A stretch of DNA of 13,148 nucleotides from Gammaproteobacteria bacterium (GTDB lineage Bacteria; Pseudomonadota; Gammaproteobacteria; Enterobacterales; Alteromonadaceae), in NCBI GenBank assembly GCA_027484495.1, contig JAIXSW010000026.1, positions 1 through 13,148 of the forward strand, read 5' to 3'. Positions 6,846 through 13,148 of the stretch are shown piece after piece. The notes beneath the pieces were generated by a model. It made no database searches and was not told the origin of the DNA. It saw only the letters and a program-made list of their open reading frames with translations. The first letter of the stretch is position 1. Each line of letters opens with the position of its first letter. The position numbers and the translations under genes are program-made.

Positions 6846-9575
6846 ATGCTTAAACATAAACTCTACCACGCAACTGTACTGGCTTTGGCCGGTGCAGTCG
6901 TGGTGCAACCGGCTAGCGCCCAAGTCACTGCCAACAGCAAAACTGCGCAAACCGCGCCAGAGCGGATTGAGATCACTGGCTCGCGGATTAAGCGCACCGA
7001 CATCGAAGGCGCCTCGCCGGTCACTGTGATCACGTCACAAGAGATCGCTTTATCTGGTTTTTCCAGTGTGGAAGAAATTCTGCAAGCCGGCATCGGCAAT
7101 GCCGGTCGTTCGGTCGAAGGTAATGAATCGAGCTGGACTCAGGGCGCTAATACTATCAACCTGCGCGGCATGGGCGAAAACCGCACGCTGGTGCTGGTCA
7201 ATGGCAAACGTGTGCCGCAATTTCCGACCGCGACCGGCGGTACCACCAACTTTGTCGATACTTCCACCTTCCCAAGCAGTGCGGTCGAACGCATTGAGAT
7301 CCTGACCGGCGGCGCCTCGGCCATTTACGGTTCAGACGCGGTCGGGGGCGTGGTCAACATTATCCTGAAAAAGGATTTCGAAGGCACGCGGCTGAACCTG
7401 CGCCATGAAAATCCGCAACATGGCGGCCGCGATAAAAGTAAACTGGCGCTGACCACTGGTTTTGCCAGCGCGCTCGGGCAAACCGTTTTGGTGGTGGATT
7501 ACAGTAAGGACGAGATGCTGCGCGGCGGCGACCGTACGCTGACCGCCGGTTTAGGGCCAGATGGCACCGATACCTACAGCACCACCAGCGCCTATATCCG
7601 TGACCGCTCCAAAGTGTTCCATAAAGACGAATATGTGATGGCCACGCAGACCCAATGCCAACAGTTATTTGGCAGTTACGGCGTCTGGGTTGATACTGAC
7701 CCCCGCTACAAATGCCGCTACGACGTCAATCGGGATGAAGGTGTACAAACCTCAAAAGACGACTGGAACCTGATCCTCAATCAGCACGGCGACATTAATG
7801 ACGACTGGGCCTTTAATGCCTTACTGCAATATGGCGATAAGACCACCGACCGCGGCAACCCGCAAAAAAGTATCAGCCCGACCATTTTTATGGACCGTAA
7901 TAATCCGGGCCGCTACAGCTACAACGCGGCCGATTTTGCCAGTAGCCGTGAATTTCGCGTGTACCGCCGGCTGGATGATTATGGCCAAAAACGCGACTAC
8001 ACCGGCGAGCAGCAGAATCTGACCACCAGCCTGGGCCTGACCGGTAAAATCGGCGACTACGAGCTGGAACTGAGCTGGGCTTATGGCACCAGTGATTACA
8101 CCCGTCAGGGCCGTAACCAGATGAAAGCCGATCAACTGCTGAAAATCATCACGCTCGACCCGGCACAGGCCACCAATCCGGCTAAATGGTACCCGATGAA
8201 CCCGCTGACCAGCGCTCAGCGCGACCAGCTGTATGCGGAAACGCTGACTGACGCTGGTTCTGGCTTAAATCAATACAGCGCCGTGTTGACCGGTGATTGG
8301 TTCCAGCTACCGGCTGGCCCTGTTCAGTTTGCCGCTTCGGCAGAATGGGCGAAAGAATGGTACTTCGACTATAAGGATCAAGATACCATCAATGGCAACT
8401 TGCTGGGTCAAGGCGGCACACAAGGCGTTGGCGGGCGCAAACGTTATGCTGCTGCCGGTGAATTGGCGCTGCCACTGCTGACAGCTGATGCCGCCATCGG
8501 CCAGCTCGATGCCAGCGTGGCACTGCGTCACGACCGTTACGACGACCGCTCTGACGTTGGCGGTGCGACCACGCCACAACTGGGCCTGACCTGGCGACCA
8601 AATAACGACATTTTATTGCGCTTAAGCGGCGGCAACAGTTTCCGCGCACCGGATCTGCACCGGATGTATGCTGGCGAAAGCCGGGCTTTTTCCGAAACCA
8701 CACTCAAACTGGATCCTGCCTTCCCGCTCACTGAAACCGACCGGTTTGAATCCATCAGTGCCGGCAATATCGCGCTGACCGAAGAAAAAGGCCGCTTTAT
8801 CAATCTAGGCTTAGTGGCTAACCTTAATGAGGCCACCAGCCTCACGCTCGACCTGTGGCGCATTAGCCTTGATGGCGCAGTGTACAGCGAAAGCGCCAGC
8901 CGGATCCTCGCCAACCCGGCCTACAACATGAGCGGCAGCTACCAGAATTGTAATGCACTCCCGAGCATCGGTTATATCATGCAGCAACCGTCCGGGCAGG
9001 CTTACAAAGACCTGCTGTGCGTGCGCCGCGGCACCATTAACAGTGCCTATGAAGCATCGCAAGGCATTGATGCCGAACTGACCTATCAGCTGGATTTCGC
9101 CGATTATGGCAAGTTAAAACTGACGCCAAAAGCCGGTTACCTGCTGAAAAAGGAGTATCAGGCTTACGCCGGCGGTGAACGCGTCGAAGAAACCCGCGAT
9201 AACTATCTGCCAAAATGGAAAACCGAATTGTCAGCGCGCTGGTCGATGCAGGACCTGAGTATCAATCTGAGCTGGTACTACCTCGGTACGGCTGAAGGCT
9301 GGAATAACTGGGTGGTCAAAGATGCTGCCGGTAAAGATGTACAGCAACAAACCTGGAGTAAGTTAGCGGCGTACCAACGAGTCAACCTCAACGCCAGTTA
9401 TGATTTTGACGACTATGGCAAACTGACCCTCGGCGTCAATAATCTCGGTGATGAAATGCCACCGCTGTATCCGATTGGTCACCCGAATCGCAATGTGTAT
9501 CCGTATTTTGAAGAAGATGCCGGCTATAACACGGTAGGTCGGGTGTTTTATCTGGGATATGAATACAAGTTGTAA
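6846..9575 (+). CDS. TonB-dependent outer-membrane receptor
   Basis: A complete 909-residue receptor for active import of a ligand across the outer membrane, powered by TonB-ExbBD. The signal peptide is MLKHKLYHATVLALAGAVVV with cleavage at ASA/QVT (residue 25). ERIEITGSRI (39-48) is a TonB-box-like segment. The plug domain spans about 49-175, with NLRGMGENRTLVLVNGKRVP (105-124) and VERIEILTGGASAIYGSDAV (148-167). The 22-strand barrel follows, with the conserved SFRAPDLHRM (598-607) and GVNNLGDEMPP (863-873) segments, ending in FYLGYEYKL. No N-terminal STN or carboxypeptidase-like extension is present, so it lacks the FecA-type sigma/anti-sigma signalling domain. Cys pairs at 271/290 and 702/725 fit disulfides in external loops. 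The ligand is unknown. There is no Fur-like box upstream, and the next gene is a membrane regulator, so a non-iron substrate is more likely. Confidence 0.95.
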   Translation: MLKHKLYHATVLALAGAVVVQPASAQVTANSKTAQTAPERIEITGSRIKRTDIEGASPVTVITSQEIALSGFSSVEEILQAGIGNAGRSVEGNESSWTQGANTINLRGMGENRTLVLVNGKRVPQFPTATGGTTNFVDTSTFPSSAVERIEILTGGASAIYGSDAVGGVVNIILKKDFEGTRLNLRHENPQHGGRDKSKLALTTGFASALGQTVLVVDYSKDEMLRGGDRTLTAGLGPDGTDTYSTTSAYIRDRSKVFHKDEYVMATQTQCQQLFGSYGVWVDTDPRYKCRYDVNRDEGVQTSKDDWNLILNQHGDINDDWAFNALLQYGDKTTDRGNPQKSISPTIFMDRNNPGRYSYNAADFASSREFRVYRRLDDYGQKRDYTGEQQNLTTSLGLTGKIGDYELELSWAYGTSDYTRQGRNQMKADQLLKIITLDPAQATNPAKWYPMNPLTSAQRDQLYAETLTDAGSGLNQYSAVLTGDWFQLPAGPVQFAASAEWAKEWYFDYKDQDTINGNLLGQGGTQGVGGRKRYAAAGELALPLLTADAAIGQLDASVALRHDRYDDRSDVGGATTPQLGLTWRPNNDILLRLSGGNSFRAPDLHRMYAGESRAFSETTLKLDPAFPLTETDRFESISAGNIALTEEKGRFINLGLVANLNEATSLTLDLWRISLDGAVYSESASRILANPAYNMSGSYQNCNALPSIGYIMQQPSGQAYKDLLCVRRGTINSAYEASQGIDAELTYQLDFADYGKLKLTPKAGYLLKKEYQAYAGGERVEETRDNYLPKWKTELSARWSMQDLSINLSWYYLGTAEGWNNWVVKDAAGKDVQQQTWSKLAAYQRVNLNASYDFDDYGKLTLGVNNLGDEMPPLYPIGHPNRNVYPYFEEDAGYNTVGRVFYLGYEYKL

Positions 9576-9583
9576 TCGCCACC

Positions 9584-9611
9584 GGCGGGACATAGCGATG
9601 TTCCGCCTTTT
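9584..9611 (+). terminator. Rho-independent terminator of the receptor gene
   Basis: GGCGGGACAT (9584-9593) pairs with ATGTTCCGCC (9598-9607) through a 4-base AGCG loop, with one G-T wobble, and is followed directly by TTTT (9608-9611). It begins 8 bases after the receptor stop. This is the only hairpin in the window with an immediate T-run. Confidence 0.8.
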
Positions 9612-9647
9612 CCGTTAGCATAGTTATCCCTGATTAATCTGAAGCCC

Positions 9648-11792
9648 GTGCTTGTGTCTGCTGAAACGCCATTTTGTCTTGCTGATATCCATGTTGTGCC
9701 TTTGACACTGACGCTGTCACAAGGGACGGCAAGCCAGCAGATCCAGCAAAAACCGATGGAAGTCCTGTGTTATCTGGCCAGCCAGTACCCGGCGCTGGTG
9801 ACGCGGGAACAGCTGATCGATGCCGTCTGGGACGGCAACGTTTATGTCGGCGAAAAAGCGCTGACCAACACGATTTGGCAATTGCGTCAGGCTCTGACCG
9901 CCTTTGGTCAGGCCGAACTCATCGCCACAGTGCGAAAAAAAGGCTACCGGCTGCAACAAGCCCCTGTGGTGATGCCCTTATCAGTTCAGATCCCCAGCGC
10001 TGACCACTCAGTGGTTGCAACAGTCGCATCGCCTCCCCCAACCTCTTTAGGCAAAGCCCAGTGGCTGCATTGGTCTGGTTGGCACTGGTCTGGTTGGATC
10101 GTGGCGGTAGTTATTCTGTGTGGTTCACTACTGTACTGGGGCTGGCCGGCTGCCGCGCCAAGCCTGAGTCAGGTCACCCGCCAGCAAGGCTGGTCGATGT
10201 TTCCGACCGTGACACCGGATGGACGTTATCTGGTCTATAGCTGGCAGCAATTTGGTCAGCCCGCCGATTTGTTCTTGCGGGATTTACAGCAACCGGACAG
10301 CGCGGCGCGACAACTGACCTTTACGCCACTGGACGAGCTGAGGCCGGTGATTAGCAGCGATGGCCAGACCCTGTACTATTCCAGTAAATCCCCACTGGAC
10401 GGCCGTTGCCAGATCCACCAGTTAGCGCTGCAAACCCTGCAGGAGCAAACCCTGCAGACCTGTGGCCGCCATAACGATATTTATCTCGAGCTATCCGCAG
10501 ACAACAGGTATCTGTATTTTAATGGCAGCCGCGATGCACAGGGTCGTAGCTGGTACCGACTGGATTTACAGCAAACCACGCCCAAAGCAGAGGCGATGTC
10601 GTGCCACGACAATTGCGAGCAGCGGGTGCGTGATATTGCCGTGCAACCGAACGGGTCTTTTATCGCGCTGACACGCCGCGCGAACCGCTTGTCGGAAGAA
10701 GTGTTTTTATATGACCCGCAAACCGGTCGCGAACGGCAGTTGACCTCCGGGCAGTCCGATATTCGCGGTATGGCCTGGTCACCGGATGGCCGGCAGCTGA
10801 TTTATAGCACTGAGAATAATGGCCGCAGCCTGGGTTTTGTGCTGGATATCCACAGCGGCAAACAAAGCGCGATACCGGTCGATGACGTGAGTTTTGTCAG
10901 CCGGGTGACGGCTGACCGCCAGCTGTATTTCCATCGTGACAGCTCAGTGCCGCAGTTAGGTTACGTGCCGCTGCACACCGCCAGTGCGGTGTTCCCGCTC
11001 AGCGCCGGCGACTTAAGTTATCAGGCACCGGACTTTCATCAGCGCCGGCAGCAACTGATTTATATCAGTAACGAAAATTCCGCCAACGAAAACGGCAGCA
11101 GCGAATTATGGCTGGCAGACCGGCAATTACTGCAAAAACAGCAGCTGACCCGGCTCAACGGCGTGATTAAATATCCGCGCTGGTCGCATCGGGGCGATCG
11201 GGTGTTGTTTGTGTCGCGCAGCGCCAATTCATTGCATGACCGGCTGACCATCCTCGATGTCGCAACCGGTAAACTGAGCTTTCCGGATACCGGAATTCAG
11301 GTGCATGGGCGGCCGGGCTGGACGGCCGATGACAGGGCCGTGTTGTTGCCGGTGCAAGGCAAACTGATCCGGTTTGACTTGCAAAATGGCCAAAAAGCAA
11401 CCATCAGTCAAGGCAGTGGTAATTACGCCCAAATGCCGGATGAACGGGGCTTTTATTATACCAAAGGCCGGGGTCAGGGTATCTGGTGGCAGGCGTTGCA
11501 ACAAGGCAAACCAGCCGGCGCGCCAGTGCAAGTCATCAGTGGTGATGCCTACAGTGAAAGCTATAGCTGGCTGGCGACCCCAACGCAGATCTTCTACCTG
11601 CAAGCTGTCAAAGACGGCGTGGAAGTCTGGGTCAAACAACTGGCTGACCAACAACAACGGCGCTTGGTGGTATTACCGGCCGGCCAAACCGATTTAGCCG
11701 CCAATCTGGCTTATGATGAAGCCGCTCAACGCTTATTACTGCAGTACAGCCCGGTGCCTAAAATTGATATTTGGCAGTGGCAATTACCTTAA
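9648..11792 (+). CDS. Membrane winged-helix regulator with periplasmic TolB-like propeller (CadC/ToxR type)
   Basis: A 714-residue one-component regulator. Residues 10-105 form an OmpR/CadC-type winged-helix DNA-binding domain; the recognition-helix region is EKALTNTIWQLRQALT (69-84) and the wing contains TVRKKGYRL (94-102). A proline/serine-rich linker leads to one membrane helix at about 150-166 (WIVAVVILCGSLLYWGW). The rest, about 175-714, consists of TolB/PD40 beta-propeller repeats: FPTVTPDGRYLVYSW (185-199), RPVISSDGQTLYYSS (232-246), LSADNRYLYF (282-291) and GMAWSPDGRQLIYS (374-387). The topology is a cytoplasmic DNA-binding head with a periplasmic sensor. It starts 72 bases after the receptor stop, beyond a terminator, so it is probably transcribed separately. 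The start is a GTG (9648); a second GTG at 9654 is possible, and no strong ribosome site decides. The likely target is the receptor or a neighbouring hydrolase gene; this is inferred from position. Confidence 0.9.
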   Translation: MLVSAETPFCLADIHVVPLTLTLSQGTASQQIQQKPMEVLCYLASQYPALVTREQLIDAVWDGNVYVGEKALTNTIWQLRQALTAFGQAELIATVRKKGYRLQQAPVVMPLSVQIPSADHSVVATVASPPPTSLGKAQWLHWSGWHWSGWIVAVVILCGSLLYWGWPAAAPSLSQVTRQQGWSMFPTVTPDGRYLVYSWQQFGQPADLFLRDLQQPDSAARQLTFTPLDELRPVISSDGQTLYYSSKSPLDGRCQIHQLALQTLQEQTLQTCGRHNDIYLELSADNRYLYFNGSRDAQGRSWYRLDLQQTTPKAEAMSCHDNCEQRVRDIAVQPNGSFIALTRRANRLSEEVFLYDPQTGRERQLTSGQSDIRGMAWSPDGRQLIYSTENNGRSLGFVLDIHSGKQSAIPVDDVSFVSRVTADRQLYFHRDSSVPQLGYVPLHTASAVFPLSAGDLSYQAPDFHQRRQQLIYISNENSANENGSSELWLADRQLLQKQQLTRLNGVIKYPRWSHRGDRVLFVSRSANSLHDRLTILDVATGKLSFPDTGIQVHGRPGWTADDRAVLLPVQGKLIRFDLQNGQKATISQGSGNYAQMPDERGFYYTKGRGQGIWWQALQQGKPAGAPVQVISGDAYSESYSWLATPTQIFYLQAVKDGVEVWVKQLADQQQRRLVVLPAGQTDLAANLAYDEAAQRLLLQYSPVPKIDIWQWQLP
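10068..10097 (+). repeat. 15-base tandem duplication at the membrane border of the regulator
   Basis: CATTGGTCTGGTTGG (10068-10082) is followed at once by CACTGGTCTGGTTGG (10083-10097), with a single silent difference. It encodes HWSGW twice, just before the membrane helix, and thus looks like an in-frame duplication that lengthened an aromatic membrane-interface belt. Confidence 0.85.
10431..10460 (+). repeat. 15-base tandem duplication in the regulator propeller
   Basis: CAAACCCTGCAGGAG (10431-10445) is followed by CAAACCCTGCAGACC (10446-10460). The first 12 bases are identical. The product contains QTLQE followed by QTLQT, in what is probably a loop between propeller strands. Confidence 0.75.
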
Positions 11793-11939
11793 GCCCACAG
11801 GACGCATACAACGGCATCAGTAAAGAATTGCTAAGCAAAACCAAGCCGAGGGTAAAGTAAGGTATGGTTTGAAACCTCTGCATTTTCCTGCGCTCAGAAT
11901 CGACAGATTGTCCTTTTCAGTAGCCGCAGGAACCGTACT

Positions 11940-12875
11940 ATGACCAAACCAAACTCCCCACCAAATCTTTCACAAACAACACCGTCACAAAAAACATCGG
12001 CACAAATAGCCCCGGCGCAAAGTCGGCGCAGTTTTATCAAACAGGTGGGCTTTGCGCTGGCCGCTGCCCCACTGGTGGGTATTGTCGCTTGCGGCGGTGG
12101 CAGCTCTGAGAGCGCCTCCACGTCAACGGATACGACCACCGGCACTGGTAGTACAGGCGGCAGTACCGGCGGTAGCACCGGAACATCCGGGACTTGGGCG
12201 ACTGGTGGCACCGCCGCGCTGACGGCGAACTTCCCGGCCGACAGTCTGTTTGATCTGGGCACCAGCTGCAGTCTGGCACTGACTAAAGCACTGACTGAAG
12301 GTCCCTGCTATTTCACCGTGGACAATCGCGATGATATTTCCGAGAGTCAGGTCGGCTTACCGATGCAGTTGTGTCTGCGTGTGGTCGACAGCAACTGTAA
12401 GCCGCTATCTGGCCTCGAAGTCGAAGTCTGGCATTGTGATATTGCCGGGATCTATTCCGGTGATACCAGCGGTAGTAGTGACAGCGCGGGTTTTAGTTCA
12501 TCTTTCTGTACCGGGAATAATGCCAATGCCCTGAAAGCCAAGTGGTATCGCGGCACTCAGGTCACTGACAGCAACGGCCGGGTGAATTTTAAAACTTGTT
12601 TCCCGGGTTGGTATTCCAGCCGCACTATCCACATTCATTTTCGGGTGCGCAATAACAACAATGATCAGGTCGTATCACAATTCTGCTTTACCGACACACT
12701 GACGCAGGACATTTGTACCACTCATGCCAATTACAGTGGCCGCGGCATTCAGGACACCACGCTGGCCAGCGGTCGTGACACTATATTTGGTAGCAGCGCG
12801 ACTGATTTTATTTTTAGTACGCAGCAAAACAGCGACGGCTCGCTGCTGGCATGGAAAACCATCCGGCTGAGTTAA
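11940..12875 (+). CDS. Tat-exported lipoprotein, intradiol ring-cleavage dioxygenase family
   Basis: A 311-residue protein. The N-terminus has a twin-arginine motif SRRSFIK (28-34), a hydrophobic core and the lipobox GIVAC, with Cys51 as the lipidated residue. A Gly/Ser/Thr-rich linker (52-93) follows, then the dioxygenase domain (about 105-311), which resembles the beta chain of protocatechuate 3,4-dioxygenase. All four non-haem Fe(III) ligands can be placed: Tyr172 in DIAGIYSG, Tyr225 in CFPGWYSSRT, and His231 and His233 in IHIHF. EGPCYFTVDNRDDI (120-133) and GLEVEVWHCD (158-167) are further family marks. Nine Cys lie between 110 and 259, suggesting disulfides after export. Tat use fits folding and iron loading in the cytoplasm. 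The enzyme should act on a catechol-type or related compound in the envelope, but no aromatic-degradation genes are nearby, so the substrate is unknown. AGGA lies about 8 bases before the ATG. Confidence 0.9.
   Translation: MTKPNSPPNLSQTTPSQKTSAQIAPAQSRRSFIKQVGFALAAAPLVGIVACGGGSSESASTSTDTTTGTGSTGGSTGGSTGTSGTWATGGTAALTANFPADSLFDLGTSCSLALTKALTEGPCYFTVDNRDDISESQVGLPMQLCLRVVDSNCKPLSGLEVEVWHCDIAGIYSGDTSGSSDSAGFSSSFCTGNNANALKAKWYRGTQVTDSNGRVNFKTCFPGWYSSRTIHIHFRVRNNNNDQVVSQFCFTDTLTQDICTTHANYSGRGIQDTTLASGRDTIFGSSATDFIFSTQQNSDGSLLAWKTIRLS
12147..12182 (+). repeat. Three imperfect 12-base repeats encoding the GSTG linker
   Basis: GGTAGTACAGGC, GGCAGTACCGGC and GGTAGCACCGGA lie in tandem at 12147-12182. 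They encode repeated Gly-Ser-Thr-Gly in the flexible linker between the lipid anchor and the dioxygenase domain. Their number could vary between strains. Confidence 0.75.
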
Positions 12876-12892
12876 CCCGGCGCAGCCGGATG
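12860..12892 (+). terminator. Inverted repeat spanning the dioxygenase stop codon
   Basis: CATCCGGCTG (12860-12869) and CAGCCGGATG (12883-12892) are perfect 10-base inverted complements separated by 13 bases that contain the TAA stop (12873-12875). As RNA this is a strong stem, but the left arm overlaps the last codons and no T-run follows. It may act as a transcript end for this gene, and perhaps for the minus-strand gene ending at 12997. Confidence 0.4.
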
Positions 12893-12996
12893 TTGCTGGC
12901 GCTGCTGCTCGCGGGCATTGGCTGCAGGACGCCGGCGCCAGGCAAGTGAGTGCGAATCAACTCGCCTTAACGAATAACGTGCTGATCCCGGCCGGG

Positions 12997-13146
12997 CTAC
13001 TGGTGGATGTTGGCCACAGGCTCGGTGCTGATTTCGCTGAGTTTGCACTGGGCCAAAAGCCAACGTGACTGAGCAACGGCTTTGCCTTGCAGCAAAACAA
13101 CGCGTGTTGTGACCGAGCCGGGTGGCACAACACGCAGGGTGGTACA
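12997..13146 (-). CDS. C-terminal fragment of an unidentified protein
   Basis: This minus-strand frame is open from the right edge to a TAG at 12999-12997, giving 49 residues. The fragment includes VVPPGSVTTRVVLLQGKAV and ends EISTEPVANIHQ. Codon use and composition look like the other genes in the window, and the gene would converge on the dioxygenase gene. I do not recognise the family. Two other frames over the same bases are also open for short distances: a plus-strand frame ending at 13069 and another minus-strand frame rich in Arg and Cys. The assignment is therefore only moderately sure. Confidence 0.45.
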   Translation of the reverse strand, partial: CTTLRVVPPGSVTTRVVLLQGKAVAQSRWLLAQCKLSEISTEPVANIHQ

Positions 13147-13148
13147 AC

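Noticed and set aside
11229..11657. Minus-strand open frame of 142 codons within the regulator gene
   Set aside because: It lies opposite clear propeller repeats and shows no ribosome site or family features.
12872..13147. Minus-strand open frame of 91 codons at the right edge
   Set aside because: The translation is rich in Arg, Cys and Gln and looks like a shadow frame; another minus frame ending at 12997 has more natural composition.
1..13148. tRNA, rRNA, CRISPR array, insertion sequence or phage genes
   Set aside because: No cloverleaf, spaced direct repeats, transposase or phage motifs were seen on either strand.

Overview
The window looks like part of a gammaproteobacterial chromosome. 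The genes have moderately high GC. They encode many secreted proteins, a TonB-dependent outer-membrane receptor and a Tat lipoprotein, which points to a Gram-negative envelope. The gene set recalls Rheinheimera/Alishewanella-type aquatic bacteria, but that placement is recall-based and low confidence. No RNA genes, insertion sequences, CRISPR arrays or phage genes were seen.

Layout. The left edge holds two minus-strand genes: the N-terminus of a secreted protein (possibly DUF1080/3-keto-disaccharide hydrolase-like), with a LacI-type palindrome upstream of its start, and a 58-residue membrane protein. A divergent SAM-dependent methyltransferase follows (605-1348), then a secreted M28 metallopeptidase with a PA domain (1509-3152). 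A convergent Cdd1-type helix-hairpin-helix gene lies on the minus strand (3191-3484). Next on the plus strand are a secreted binuclear amidohydrolase (3734-5338) and an exported Shewanella-like PPP phosphatase (5535-6686). Then come a TonB-dependent receptor (6846-9575), a membrane-spanning winged-helix regulator with a TolB-like propeller (9648-11792), and a Tat-exported lipoprotein of the intradiol dioxygenase family (11940-12875). The right edge holds the probable C-terminus of a minus-strand gene (12997-13146).

How the genes may work together. From 3734 to 12875 the plus-strand genes are separated by gaps of 70-200 bases with hairpins, so they look like neighbouring single-gene units rather than one tight operon. 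Almost every large product acts outside the cytoplasm: peptidase, amidohydrolase, phosphatase, receptor and dioxygenase. A reasonable inference is an envelope nutrient-scavenging neighbourhood: secreted hydrolases release small products, the receptor imports a ligand, and the CadC/ToxR-like TolB-fused regulator senses something in the periplasm and controls a neighbour, most likely the receptor. Peptides are the best guess for the substrate because of the M28 enzyme and the prolidase-like amidohydrolase, but the sequence does not prove it.

No clearly novel defence or mobile system is visible. The most interesting items are the receptor/regulator pair, the extracytoplasmic intradiol dioxygenase with all four iron ligands, the exported tyrosine-phosphatase-like enzyme, and an unresolved right-edge segment where three reading frames compete. 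No gap between genes exceeds 300 bases.
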